Positions 32,061 to 42,477 of a stretch of DNA of 64,000 bases are shown here, in pieces; the stretch's first letter is position 1, and the number at the start of each line of letters is the position of its first letter. The translations under genes were made by a program, and so were the position numbers. Below the pieces are notes generated by a model that made no database searches, had not been told where the DNA came from, and saw only the letters and a list, made by a program, of their open reading frames with translations. The stretch spans positions 24,557,610 to 24,621,609 of the forward strand of contig JARWKL010000004.1 of assembly GCA_029961685.1 (NCBI GenBank). The letters are read 5' to 3'. The stretch is from Aristolochia californica (Eukaryota; Streptophyta; Magnoliopsida; Piperales; Aristolochiaceae).

Positions 32061-32990
32061 GCCCTGCCAGTGGGTAATTTGTGGCTTTTACATGAATTTA
32101 CTCACCACGCTTACGACATATGATATGTCTGGCCTAGTTATCATGAGATAGATTAGTTTTCCCACAAGTCTTTGATATTAGCCAATATCAATATCTTCTC
32201 CAATCATTGCACATAATTTTACATTTGTATCCATAGGTGTGTCAACTAGTTGACATCCCTTCATTCCTATTTATTTCAGGAGGTCCAAGATATGTTTCTG
32301 CTGAGACAATATTATCCCATGTTTGGATTGAAGAACTTCTATACCCAAAAAATACTTAAGCACTCCCATATCTTTAGTTTTGAATTCATGACATATCATA
32401 TTTTTCACTTCCTGTATGATATGGGCATCATCGGATCATCACCAGTTAAGATAATATCATCAACATATACAACTAATAATATTTTTCCTTTGATAGTAAC
32501 TTTAAAATATACCAAATGATCTACCGAGCACCGATGAAAACCAAACCGTAGAAGGATTTGGCTAAAAGCTCGAGGGGACTATTTAAGCCCATATAAGGAT
32601 TTTTGTAACCGACATACCGACTCCCACTCAACCACATAACCTAGTGTTTGAACCATATAAATTTCCTCATGTACATCACCATTTAAGAAGGCATTCTTTA
32701 CATCGAGTTGATATACGGGCCATGATGAGTATAGCAGGAAGAGAAAAGATGATACGTACCAAATTTAATTTGGCAATAGAAGAGAAGGTATCCGCATAAT
32801 CTATCCCATAGCACTGAGTGTAACCTTTATCAATGATTTGGGATTTAAGGCTAGCAACGGACCCATCCAGGTGATGTTTCACTAAAAAAACCCATTTAAC
32901 TGACCAATCTTTTTCCTTTTGGGAGCAATTCTAAGTACTAGGTTTGATTCTCATATAAGGTGTGCATTTTTTCATCCATAGCTAATTTCC
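32061..32990 (-). pseudogene. G2 reverse transcriptase
   Basis: Broken minus-strand frames give HHLDGSVASLKSQIIDKGYT and QCYGIDYADTFSSIAKLN (32760-32880), [16 protein letters not shown] near 32650-32700, VCRLQKSLYGLK-like text near 32590-32620, the VYVDDIILTGDD box near 32440-32475 and the thumb RLVGKLIYLMITRPDIS-like text near 32110-32160. Several stops. Confidence 0.8.
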
Positions 32991-33057
32991 ATACTGGATG
33001 CTTCAAGGCCTCTTGATAGGGTTGTAGAATGGAATCAGAAGAAAGATATGAAATGAA

Positions 33058-34330
33058 CTAAGAGCAATTGGAAGACAAGTGATGGTGAGAAATAAAGCTG
33101 GAGATAAGATGAGAAGTAGTACATGAATGATATTCCTTTCTTAAAGCTAGTTGAGTATCAAATTTTGGCCCAAATATAGGTGGAGAAAGACTTACCTCTG
33201 GTAGATCCGACAACTCCATAGGTAAGTTGACAATCGGTGCTTCAGGGGGTTGAGTAATATCAACATTGAAAGGCACAAGTGGACAAGGAGTGGTAGGAGA
33301 AAATGTCAACCCTAGAGGAGCATCATGTGAGGAGTAGAAGGAGGTGTCCTCAAAGAAGGTGACATCCTGAGATACAAGCATCCTCCAAATGGAAGGATTG
33401 TAACAGGAATATCCTTTCTGGGTGTGAGAGTACCCAAAAAAATACACCTCAAAGAACGAGGATCAAGTTTAATCTTTTGTGCTGAAGTGACATGAACAAA
33501 ACATGTACATCCAAAAACTTTAAGAGGAAGAGAAAAGGGATCTTCACCATGAAATAAAACAGAGCAAGGAGTTTTACTACTAAGAATAGATGAAGATAAC
33601 CTATTGATAAGAAAACAGGTTGTAAGTATAGCAGGATGCCAATAAAAGTAGGGTACCGTCATGGAGTAGAGGAGGCCCTGAGCAACTTCAAGAAGGTGAT
33701 GATTCTTTTTTTCATAAAAACCATTTTTTTGAGGGGTATAGGCACATGATGTTTGATGGATAAGCCCATTACCCTCACAAAATGATTTGAACTCATTAGA
33801 TAAATACTCTTTATCATTATCAGACCTTAGGATTTGAATTTTCTTTAAAATTGAGTCAACACCATAACAAGAAAGGTTTTAAAGATAGGAAGAATTTATG
33901 ATCATTCTTTAAATAAATATAACCAAGTGACTCGGGAAAATTCATTAACAAAAGTAACAAAGTATTTAACTTGAGAAATATTAGAGACACACGAAAGTCC
34001 CCATACATCAGAGTGTATTAAAGCAAAAGGAGAAATACTTGTAGTTGTAAGGCGAGGAGAATATGAACTCCTATGGTGTTTACTTTTTGACAAACCTCAC
34101 AATTGAAAGTAGAAAGTGGTTTTAATGAAGGAAGTAAATAACGAAGTGAAGAGGTTGACGGATGGCCAAGCCTGTTGTGCCAAAGTTGTGCCTCAGATGT
34201 AGTGGATGATAAGGCTGCTAATGGTGGAAGAAAGAAGTAGTACACGCCCCCTTTTTCATGGCCGCCAGCAATCACCCATTTCGTAGTTAGATACTGAAAT
34301 GTACAAGAAGAGGGTGAGAAGGTGATAGAG
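33058..34330 (-). pseudogene. G2 integrase
   Basis: The pre-integrase domain is in 34018-34338 (LWHNRLGHPSTSSLRYLLPS, CEVC). The first Asp is in HSDVWGLSCVSNIS (33902-34093). The second is in RSDNDKEY near 33820, out of frame. The region of the third acid reads NGFYEKKNHHLLEVAQ near 33715. The C-terminus, FGCTCFVHVTS and the KIKLDPRSLRCIFLG stretch, lies in 33312-33662, and 33058-33447 carries the proline-rich linker. Confidence 0.82.
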
Positions 34331-34334
34331 CAAT

Positions 34335-34700
34335 TCAATTTTTTGTTATTTGACTAACCGAAAGCAAATTTAAAGGATATTGAGGGACAAACAAAACATT
34401 TTGAAGTGGAATAGAAGATGTAAGAGAGGAAGAACCCTTGTGAAGTACCTTGGTTTGGGTACCATTAGCAATAGTAATAAATTTTTGAGGAAGACACGGA
34501 GATAAGGAATGAAGCAAGTGTTTGTTACCTGACAGATGTTCGGAGGCCCCGAAGTTGATGATCCAAAAGGAAGAGGATGAAGAGGAAGAAAGCATAACTA
34601 AGGTAATGGTGGTAGCAGTAGTAGGTAGCGGAGGAACGGAGGACTCCATTAGAGACTTCATCTTCTGAAATGTGGCATAGTCTTCAGCAGTGAGAGTCAC
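34335..34700 (-). pseudogene. G2 protease
   Basis: A 121-codon ORF with SFWIINFGASEHLSG, where the active-site Asp-Ser of WIIDSGAS has become Asn-Phe, so the protease is inactive even in this open frame. Downstream ANGTQTKVLHKGSSSL and VLFVPQYPLNLLSVSQI match G1. Confidence 0.85.
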
Positions 34701-35616
34701 ATTTCCCGAGTGGGAGTCAACCTTTTCTTCCCGTTTATCAACATTAACAAAAGTTGGGTTAATCGTGGCCCAATTAGGCTTGCCATGAATTTTCTAGCCA
34801 GTTCCCACCAGATGGTTTTGACCACCACAGTAAATGCAAAGATAAGGCTCAGTGCGGGGATGGGTTGGACATGTTTGACAGGCTCTATTATAAACCCCTC
34901 TCATATTGTTGTCGCGTCCTCGGTATGAGGATGATGTACCCCTATTGCTGGAGTTTATAGCAGATGGAGCATCAATGGGGGAAGTAGGAGATGGATCAGG
35001 GATCCATAACAACGTTGCATTGATGTCATTGAAGGATGGAAGAGTAGAGGAGCTAAGAAGCTGGGTCTTAGACACCTCAAGGTAAGGCTTGATATTTCTC
35101 AAGCAAATAGCTGCTACCAAGGCCTCTCGTTGCCTTTCTTGAATTTCAATGTCTATGGAATATGGCTGAGCTATTTTCCATTCTTAGAGGAGGCCCCAAA
35201 ACCAAGCCAAAAACTCATGAATGTTATATCCTTGTTTAGTATTCAACATACTTTGTAAGATATTGAATAATTTTTTTAAGGAGGTAGTACTGGAGTATAG
35301 CTTAGCACGTGTCCCAAATGTGTTTGGCTGTTTCCAAGTTGATCACATTGTTTGCTACATGTTCTTCCAAGCTATTTATGATCCAACTAATAACCATGTT
35401 ATCATTTTTAATCCACTTGTGGTAAGCCATATTTTCTTCATCAATCGGAGGAGGGAGTTTGATAACGTGATTGAGCAGGTCAAGAGTAATGAGAACCCAT
35501 CGTACCGATTGTGACCAGCTAAGGTAATTGGAAAGACCTCTTAATGGAATTGTAGTAATGTGGAGTATGTCACTCTTTTTACTTGTATGTCCACTCTTCT
35601 TCATGAGGCAATTCAA
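34701..35616 (-). pseudogene. G2 gag
   Basis: Two minus-strand ORFs: 35302-35616 (IPLRGLSNYLSWSQSVRWV, WIINSLEEHVANNVINLETA) and 34794-35120 (ICLRNIKPYLEVSKTQLLSS, then a knuckle region ending CIYCGGQNHLVGTG). The stretch between them, 35121-35301, has the FLAWFWGLL-like part out of frame. There is no internal duplication, in contrast to G1. Confidence 0.82.
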
Positions 35617-36499
35617 ATGTTGAGGTCAATTGCAAGGGCCTTTTTCAAATAAAAATTACTGAATACAATTTGAAGAAATTGTGGACCAAATTAGTCACCA
35701 ACAATAGAGGGAATAGACATTTTTCAAAAGAGCAAGCACCAAATCATCAAGGAATTTGTGCTTTTGTCAAATGGGGGCAACATCCAACCATCACTCAATT
35801 CCTCTTATATTCTTATAGAAAAAAAAAAAGAGGAGAGTATACATGCAAACTCTAATGTCTTAATCCAAACTCCAACACAAAACGAGAGAAAACATTTTAG
35901 AGAAACTTAGAGGCAAATCAGGACTCTTGGAAACAAATTTTCCTCAGCTCATGGGAACACTCCAACATAAAAAAAGTGGCAATCGTTGAAGTTCAAGAGC
36001 AGAAAAGTAATAGAGATACGTAAGTGCTGAAATTTTAACCATATAATGGTCATCCAACAACATAAGAAGATCCCAAAAGCATTGTCAAGTGAGAGAATTT
36101 ACAGCAACATGTGCTGAAATTAGTTCTCAAAGAAAATTTATCCAAGTGACATAAAGGTAACCAAATCGCAAATCATCAATTTATCAATCTTGATAAGACA
36201 CTTGCAGCAACTAATCTTGATCAAACTTTTAATTTAGCGACAAGAAGATCAAGACTATAACATCATCTTAGTCATAAGAGATAAATATTTACAACCTCTC
36301 ATATGATGATTATCTTGACTTTATGTGATTCAAAAATCAAGAGTTCAACAATTAAAGAAAGAGTATGTAAATAGAGGCCATAATTGACTTATCTCTTCAT
36401 AGCTGGACTCCTTTCATGAACAAATTATTGGACAGACTTCATAAATACTTCTTTGTATACTTCATCAAGGGGGACCCTAAACTCCTTGCTCTAATACCA
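35617..36499 (-). other. G2 untranslated leader and primer site
   Basis: Noncoding, similar to 22996-23802. Next to the LTR the minus strand reads TGGTATTAGAGCAAGG (36484-36499), a Met-type primer site. No gene. Confidence 0.75.
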
Positions 36500-37342
36500 T
36501 GTAGAATTTAGGATCTCATGTGAAGGACTTTAGATCAAAGAAGAAGAAGAGAGAAAGGAGAGGAGAAGGAGAAGGAGAAAGAGAAGGAGAAGAACATAGA
36601 TGGAGAGAGTTTGGATTTGTTGATTTTCAGGGCTACATGAATTTAGCTCATGGAAAAAAGGAAAAAGAAACCCATTGGGATAAAACTGGAGAAAGAAGGG
36701 TTATGGAATTGATTCTTCCTAACCCTCCCCCTGAAGCTCTATTTATAGATTTATGAAACTACAATATTATAATAATACCCCTGAACTAAGGGTTTAAGGG
36801 TTAGGGTTTTAACCTTGGAACTTTAACATAATTACATCAATGCCATCCCTATGAGATGACCCTTTATTTACCATCCTGCCATCAATGTATGTGGGCCTAT
36901 GGACCTTCTCCTTGATATATGGGCCTTGAGCCCATCTTGAATCTCTCTTGGATTCATGGGTCTTCCTTAGTCTTATGGGCTTGGGCCCATCTTCTTATAC
37001 ACTTTGATATGTGGGCCTTCCTTGGTCGTGTGGGCTCTGGCCCTGTATTCCAACAGGATTAAGGAGAGAATAGGGACCACTGACCAAGGAGGACGGAGGC
37101 TAGATGAATTTCTGGAAAAAAAGGGGAGAGCTTCAATGCTCTACCTCTTAGCCAATACCTTTATTTATAGCTTTACAATGCCCTTAGGACAGTAAAATGA
37201 TAAAAGAGGAGACATAAAAGGAACACATATTTACATTTTTACGCCATCTTTATGAAAAACATCCTATTTTACCCATATGCCACCGCTTAGACGTGTGGGC
37301 TTACTTGCTTTGAGCTTGTGGGATTGAGCCCATCTTCCAACA
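36500..37342 (-). repeat. 5' LTR of G2, split by a solo LTR
   Basis: 36500-36617 and 37056-37342 join to a 405-bp LTR, TGTAGAATTTAGG...CTTCCAACA, like the LTRs of G1. Confidence 0.9.
36618..37055 (-). mobile_element. Solo LTR of the H family
   Basis: In plus coordinates TGTTGATTTTCAGGGC...GTATTCCAACA, 438 bp, with a perfect TSD GGATT (36613-36617, 37056-37060). There is no internal sequence, so it arose by LTR-LTR recombination. It matches the H LTRs at 43961, 50495 and 54952 in the reverse sense. Confidence 0.9.
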
Positions 37343-38392
37343 AGGGACATTTGTTGATCAAATAGGCAATGGTGCTAATAGCTTTAGAACAAAACATCTT
37401 TGGGAATCCCAAATGTAATCTCATGCTCCTAGCACTCTCGTTCAGAGTTCTGTTCATCCTCTTACCCACACCATTCTTTTGAGTTTTTCCAGGAATGTTC
37501 TTCTTCGTCTTGGTATCATTGTCGACATAATACCATTTGAAATCATCATCTATGTATTCTTCCCCATTATCTGACTGCAGATACTTCACCTTCAAATATG
37601 TCTCATTCTCAATCATTGCTCTCAATCTCTTGAAGGTATCAAAGACATCAGATTTATTTTTTAGGAAATAAACCCATGCCTTTCTACTTGCATCATTAAT
37701 AAATGTCACATAGTAGTGAAAACCACCAAGGGAAGTAACAATTAAAGGCCCCCATACATCTGTGTGAACCAACTCCAACTTTACTGTCTTTTGCTCATTT
37801 CTAGACTTAGAAAAGCTAACCCTTTTCTACTTGCCAAAATACAACCTTCAGAAATACTGTTATTTACAGTTTTCAACCTTGGTAGCTTCCCTTTGGACTG
37901 AAGCACTTTCATTCCCTTCTCACTCATGTGATCGAGCCTATCATGGCACAAGTTAGAATTAGTAACAGCATTAGCAACTGCAACCGTGTCTCTGCAATTG
38001 GAAGTTATGTAAAGAGTTCCAGTTTTAACTCCTCGTACAACAACCATGACTTCCTTAGTGGCTTTCCAAGCAACACCATTAAAATTCACATTATGACCTT
38101 CATCATCAAGTTGCCCTTACTGAAATCAGTTTATGCATAAGTTTTGGCACATGTCTCACCTTGTGAATTTTCCACACTATCCCATTTCACATCCTCAAAC
38201 TGACATTACCAATACCAACAATATCCAAAGGTTTTCAATTAGCAAGATATAACTTCCCGTGATCTCCAACAACATAATTCTCCATGATCTCACAATGTGT
38301 GGTGGTGTGAAAAGAAACTCCTGAATCAAACACCCAAGAGTCAATAGGGCTATCAACCAGCAAGAATAAAGCATCTTGTACTTATTTAGTTA
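37343..38392 (-). pseudogene. Copia D protease and integrase
   Basis: Protease is near 38300-38360 (SWVFDSGVSFHTT), its DSG intact. A stop-ridden pre-integrase domain follows (HDRLDHMSEKGMKVL, 37900-37960). 37343-37778 is an open integrase core: HTDVWGPL (first Asp), YLQSDNGEEYI (second), then NGVGKRMNRTLNESAR, where the Glu of the family AERMNRT is Lys. It ends YLINKCP at the G2 insertion. Confidence 0.85.
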
Positions 38393-38638
38393 TCAAATTT
38401 GCAGCATTTTTTTTCTTTTCATCTTCTTTGGTACTCTGCAGTTTTTCTTTATGTCACTTAACTTGCTAAAATTCCAGCACTCCACATTCCTTCTAAATTT
38501 GGACTTTCTTCTTCCATTCCTTAATTTCCTGCTACTATTGTCCTTGTTGGAATTTCTCTCGAAGTTCATACCCCTAGTATCGACACTTAAGGCAAAATTA
38601 GATGTCAACGATTCTTCGGAGTCCTTTCTACGAACTTC
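38393..38638 (-). pseudogene. Copia D gag C-terminus (zinc knuckle)
   Basis: It continues from 42866 across F1: RRKDSEESLTSNFALSVDTR, then a basic stretch and a degraded knuckle CWNFSKLSDIKKNC (family CxxCxxxGHxxxxC). The smooth join DTIFVGEV | RRKDSEES with one copy of ACTTC proves F1 is an insertion. Confidence 0.83.
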
Positions 38639-39050
38639 TATTATGAACTCAATAGTAGGCCGAGTCATGCAGAGTCCCCATGGCTGAGTCAAATACTTCG
38701 GCTGAGTCAGTTACTTAGTCATTAAGTTACTTAGTTTTTAAGTTATGTAGTTAGTAGATTAAATCAATTACTTAGTCATTAAGTTTATTTACATTAAATG
38801 CCATGGAGGGGCAAATCTATAATTTTCTCTTGAACCTTATTGATGTGATCCTTATTTAGGGGTGCAAGAAATGGAAAAGAGACATGTATGAGTTTAGGTT
38901 AAACAAAGGGTTTTGATTTCTCCTAAACGAGCTCAGGGGTGTGCGTTCTCTTTAACGAATCTAGGGTTTTCAAGCTTCCCTTTGGCTTGATTTTATTTTC
39001 TTCTCTTCTTCTTCCCTATGAATCGCTTTGTTAGATTCAGGATCTTAACA
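38639..39050 (+). repeat. 5' LTR of F1
   Basis: TATTATGAACTCAATAG (TG mutated to TA) to GGATCTTAACA, 412 bp. It includes the GCTGAGTCA repeats (GGCTGAGTCAGTTACTTAGTCATTAAG) that mark this LTR clan. Confidence 0.9.
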
Positions 39051-39053
39051 ATA

Positions 39054-39065
39054 TGGTATCAGAGT
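39054..39065 (+). promoter_or_regulatory. Primer-binding site of F1
   Basis: TGGTATCAGAGT, eleven of twelve bases of the initiator tRNA-Met complement, three bases after the LTR. Confidence 0.88.
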
Positions 39066-39071
39066 GGGAAC

Positions 39072-39662
39072 ACAATGAGTGATGCTTTGTCCCAAGAAAA
39101 AATGGCTTGCCATACTCGATCTATCGGGAGAAATACACACATGGGTTTTAGCATTGCGTAATGGAATGTGTGAGTCTTGCACTATAATGTCTGAGACATT
39201 GCTATAAATTGAGAAACATCACGTTATGGCCTCAGAGGGGAAGTCGCCGCTCTAGAATATGAACAGTTGATGCCCATCATTCGAGCTCAAATTGTGTCAG
39301 AACAGCCAGATTTGAGTTCGACCTCAAATCTCCCCTGTTCATGAAAACCTAACCTTCTTCCAGAAATTGAGACTAGAAATTTCCGAGCAGAGGAACCCCA
39401 TGCTAAATTTTGGCCACGATTTGTTGCTGCTAACTGTCGAAAATAGGCCAGGCTCTCCTTCGTCATGAGGCATAAATATCTTCTACCCAGCATTTTTTAT
39501 TGTCCTTCGTTAGAGGTTTATGCGAACAAGAAGGTAAAAAAATCCAGAGATTTTCATTTCGAAGTGGAAATTGTTACCGTGGCAGAAGGAGAGTCTGAAG
39601 CAAGCTTGAGAGCAAGAGCACATGCGAAGAGCCTCAGGACTCGAGACTTTCCTTGGGGTTGA
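39072..39662 (+). pseudogene. Shared gag-leader segment of F1
   Basis: An ATG soon after the primer site (39078) and broken frames follow. Three blocks match F2 on its own strand: EVAALEYEQLMPII with EQPDL (39240-39310), LPEIETRNFRAEEPH (39355-39405) and VKKSRDFHFEVEIV (39535-39576). F2 has KVAAPNDDQLLPII, ELEKENFRVEKPH and VKKSRDFDFKVEIV at 54020-53690. J carries a full gag at this position, so I read it as gag-derived plus a segment acquired before the family diverged. The function is unknown. Confidence 0.7.
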
Positions 39663-40078
39663 TTGATTTTGTTACCCATGGAGACCGTCATGTCCTTGAT
39701 GTCGGCACACCCGATTTGTTCAGAAAATACAAGCTCAACAGGCTCATCAGCCAGGGACCCTTCACCTAGGTTTACTATGCCAAGTCCGTCGTTGATGGCT
39801 CAATGTTTGTCGTCAAGGTCATCGGATGGAAGAGCTTGGATGAGATCACCATGGTTCCAAGAATCCTCTGTGAGGTCTCTGTCATTCAGGACTGGGATAT
39901 TGACTTTGCTTTCCAAAATAATCAGAGATTGAATTTCAAAAGCCCTATTGGCTTCAAGGGTACCTCATATCGCGACTTATATGAAGCAATAGTGAAGCTC
40001 CTTCCCAAACTTCTAGGACACCCGCCGGTTTCTCTTATTCCAGCTGACTGTAGAGTGGATAAAAAATTGGAGAAATGA
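39663..40078 (+). pseudogene. Captured protein-kinase N-lobe, CIPK-like
   Basis: From about 39710 the frame reads DLFRKYKLNRLISQGPFT, a stop, then VYYAKSVVDGSMFVVKVIG and an EPRI.CEVS-like VPRILCEVSVI. This is the glycine-rich loop, the Val before the ATP-binding Lys, and the Lys of the VKVI strand. The wording is closest to CBL-interacting (SnRK3) kinases. Catalytic loop and activation loop are absent. The following 39895-40078 (DWDIDFAFQNNQRL...) belongs to something I cannot name. The kinase call is moderately sure, the subfamily less so. Confidence 0.55.
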
Positions 40079-40440
40079 TGTCGATAGTAGGATGAACAGC
40101 CAAGAATTAAAGAATTCCATAAAATTACAAATTGCATTTGGGTTTCTGGCGGTGAATGTTTTCTCAAAGGTAAAATCTGATTCAGTTATCGGCTATGTGT
40201 GGGTCTTTGGATTAGGACTCCTGGGAAGCTTTCTATTTCAATTTTTTTTTTTTTTTTTTTTTGACAATACATGCTTCTCAAGAGACTGGGTTTTAGTGAT
40301 GGAGAATATCCCTGGTTTTTCTGTATATCGAGGTCTATACGAGTTTGCACAATATGCCTTTTACTGGAAATTTTGTTGGAATTTCTGGAATGTGTTGGAG
40401 GGATCTGAATGACGTTGATAATGGGATCAAAGAAGTTTTA
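40079..40440 (+). other. F1 segment of unknown origin with a T19 run
   Basis: A partly open frame (40092-40410) with hydrophobic stretches and a poly-T run at 40242-40260. I recognise no family. It may be captured coding sequence or UTR. Confidence 0.5.
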
Positions 40441-40449
40441 ACTATTATG

Positions 40450-40584
40450 TTTGATGTGGGTTCTTGGATTAGGAGGATTGCAGGGTATGCTTAGAACAAG
40501 CAAAGAGGCTTATGGCTAGTTGAAGGTGTTAAGCTAGATGGGGTTGTAGTTGTTTCAGTCCTCTCAACTTGTGCCCAATTAAAG
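40450..40584 (+). pseudogene. Captured PPR-repeat fragment
   Basis: Around a stop at 40492 the frame reads RRIAGYA, stop, NKQRGLW, then [21 protein letters not shown]. This matches the AGYAQN...GV.PD..T..SVLSACAQL pattern of plant PPR proteins of the PLS class, which bind organellar RNA. It is about 40 codons and runs in frame into the H+-PPase segment. Short, but the pattern is distinctive. Confidence 0.6.
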
Positions 40585-41289
40585 GTGTACATACTTGTTA
40601 ATTGTTTCAATGAGGCTATTGCTGTCAGCAATTTTGTCAGATTTAGCCTTGCTGCCATGTATGGCATTGCAGTGGCAGCTTTTGGAATGTTGTACACCAT
40701 TGCTACTGGTGTGGCCATTGATGCATATTGTCCCATTAGTAACAACGCCGGAGGTATTGCTGAGATGGCTGACATGAGTCACAGGATATGCGAAATAATT
40801 GATGCCCTTGAGGCCGCTGGAACCACTACTACAGCTATTGGAAGAGGGTTTGCCTTTGGTTCAGCCGCCTTGGTGTCTTTGGCTCTCTTTGGTGCCTTTG
40901 TGAGCCAAATAACTGATGCCCTTGAGGCCACTGGAACCACTACTGCTGCTATTGGAAGGGGGTTTGCCATTGGTTCAGCCACCCTGGTGTGTTTGACTCT
41001 CTTTGGTGCCTTTGTGAGCTGTGCGGAAATTTCCACAGTGGATGTTTTGACACCTAAAGTTTTCATTGGGTTGATTGTGGGTGCAATGCTTCCATACTGG
41101 TTCTTTGCCATGACCATGAAGAGTGTGGGAAATTCAATTCTTATTCTCTGGAATTTCACTTCCCTTTCTAAGACACTAGAGAAGCTACAGGAAAGAAGGA
41201 AAAGCGAGCTAAAACTAATGGTGTTCGAAGATTCTATGAAGCAAAAATTGCAAGAGCTGCAGAAACGGCTAGGGAAGAAACATACGTAG
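40495..41289 (+). CDS. Chimeric ORF: PPR fragment + H+-PPase + AIP2 start
   Basis: An open frame of about 264 codons between stops at 40492 and 41287. It passes from PPR-like sequence (to about 40584) through a H+-pyrophosphatase segment (about 40610-41137) into the N-terminal part of AIP2 (about 41155-41286). The first ATG in frame is at 40657, inside the H+-PPase part (AAMYGIAV). If made, the product would have several membrane segments fused to a coiled-coil-like charged tail ([15 protein letters not shown]). I see no dedicated promoter; transcription would come from the F1 LTR. Whether it is expressed is unknown. Confidence 0.5.
   Translation, partial: NKQRGLWLVEGVKLDGVVVVSVLSTCAQLKVYILVNCFNEAIAVSNFVRFSLAAMYGIAVAAFGMLYTIATGVAIDAYCPISNNAGGIAEMADMSHRICEIIDALEAAGTTTTAIGRGFAFGSAALVSLALFGAFVSQITDALEATGTTTAAIGRGFAIGSATLVCLTLFGAFVSCAEISTVDVLTPKVFIGLIVGAMLPYWFFAMTMKSVGNSILILWNFTSLSKTLEKLQERRKSELKLMVFEDSMKQKLQELQKRLGKKHT
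40610..41137 (+). pseudogene. Captured vacuolar H+-pyrophosphatase fragment
   Basis: The frame gives [86 protein letters not shown] and AMTMKSVG. This is the central to C-terminal membrane core of plant type I H+-PPases, which pump protons into the vacuole using pyrophosphate. Only ~140 distinct codons of about 765 are present, and the pyrophosphate-binding motifs are missing. A 114-bp in-frame tandem duplication repeats the DALEA...GAFVS segment. No intron-like interruption is seen. Confidence 0.85.
40801..41028 (+). repeat. 114-bp in-frame tandem duplication in the H+-PPase segment
   Basis: GATGCCCTTGAGGCC... begins at 40801 and again at 40915. The copies differ at about ten bases, so the duplication is not recent. 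Thirty-eight codons are repeated without frame change. Confidence 0.9.
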
Positions 41290-42236
41290 CCGTGTCTTTG
41301 ATCCAATCCATTCTTCTTGAAACCTATTCTTATGCTTCTTCCTCACTTTGTAAATGCATTTATTCTATAATTTTTTGGGCTGCAACGATCTTGCAGACTA
41401 GATATATAGCACCAGGATTCTGGCATGCAGGTTTGAGGCTTTTTGAAGATGCATAACGCATTTTTGTTGAGTCTTCACTGAAGGAGCACCTAGGAGCATG
41501 CACTGCTAGGGCTCTTGAACATTTAGATGAGGTAGAGAATGGACCCCGGGCCTCAGACTCCACCAAATACCCCGTACAAAGATTCTAGATTTCTATTTGA
41601 AGGACATTTAACAGTTGGACCTGAGCCCCGGCCACCTGCATGGCTTGTGGCATAGAATTTACTTACAACTCTTGGTACCACACAAGAGCAGGTTAGTGCT
41701 TCTAAGTCTTCTCAATCCCATGGGGAGAGTAATAGAACAAACAATTTTGGTCCTGATGCTGCTTCTGCAATGCTGGAAAAGTTGGTAAATACTAAGCTAG
41801 AAATCAGTGGTTTGCAGGACCTTGATTCTGTCATTGAAGCTTCACTACAGGAAATTGGTGTTGACAAAAGAAGCCACCTCCAGCCTCAAAAGAGATGGTT
41901 GCAAGGCTTCCAATCATCACAATCACACATGAAATCTGGGTGAAGCTAGGGAGAGAGACAAAATGTGCAGTTTGTAGGGAGAACTTGGTTATAGATGACA
42001 AGATGCAGGAGTTGCCTTGCAAGCTTTTATTTCACCCAAATTGCCTCAAGCCATGGCTGGATGAGCATAATTCGTGCCCGATCTGTAGGCATGAGCAACA
42101 AATAGATGACCATGCATATGAGAGCTGGAAAGAACGTGAAAAGGAGGCTGAAGCAGAAAGGAAAGGTGCAACAAATGCACTCCGAGGTGGAGAATATATG
42201 TTGAATACTATTGGTGCTTCTACCATAGTAGAGTAG
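41150..42236 (+). pseudogene. AIP2-like: Captured AIP2-type RING-H2 E3 ubiquitin ligase
   Basis: Nearly the whole protein is represented. N-terminal [20 protein letters not shown] continues the chimeric ORF to 41289. 41290-41890 follows with stops (APGFWHAGLRLFEDA, SLKEHLGACTARALEHLDEV). 41895-42236 is an open C-terminal ORF with RLPIITITHEI, the RING-H2 finger and HAYESWKEREKEAEAERKGA. In the RING the ligands are CAVC, PC, then L where the family has H (PCKHTFH has become PCKLLFH), H, C and CPIC, so one zinc ligand is lost. AIP2 targets the transcription factor ABI3 in Arabidopsis. This copy should be inactive as a ligase. Confidence 0.88.
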
Positions 42237-42299
42237 TTGGATAAAAAAATTGTTAATTTTCAGAGGAAACTTTTTGCCAATTGGGGGAAAGTGTGGAGG

Positions 42300-42477
42300 A
42301 TTTCAGATACCGAAATCTCTCCTTCCGGGGTGTTACATTGCAGCGATTACACCGCTTGTGTTATCCAGTGGGTTGACGTGGATGCCACAGATGCTACTTG
42401 GGGAGATATGGCAACGTTTTGGCAAGCATCCCTACCTTCAAGCTTGAGGACAAGCTCTTTCTCCAGGAGGGGTGTAA
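42300..42477 (+). pseudogene. F1 chromodomain remnant and polyprotein tail
   Basis: Frames near 42340-42478 read CVIQWVDVDATDATWGDMAT and then, in another frame, FKLEDKLFLQEG, matching the end of element A (ATWEQLANF...ELEDKLFLQGG). It shows that F1 descends from a chromovirus and kept only the final pol codons and the polypurine tract. Confidence 0.8.

Larger units (their letters stand above)
25785..37342 (-). mobile_element. Ty1/copia element G2, carrying copia K and a solo LTR
   Basis: A second copy of the G family on the minus strand, with perfect TSD AGGGA (25780-25784, 37343-37347). Its 3' LTR (25785-31535) contains the whole of copia K. Its 5' LTR (36500-37342) contains a solo LTR of the H family. 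Without these it is about 5.76 kb, matching G1. It interrupts the integrase of D between the codons for KCP and SLNT. Confidence 0.92.

Noticed and set aside
40610..42236. H+-PPase and AIP2 as resident host genes.
   Set aside because: Both are partial, fused to each other and enclosed by LTRs with a TSD; the AIP2 middle has stops.
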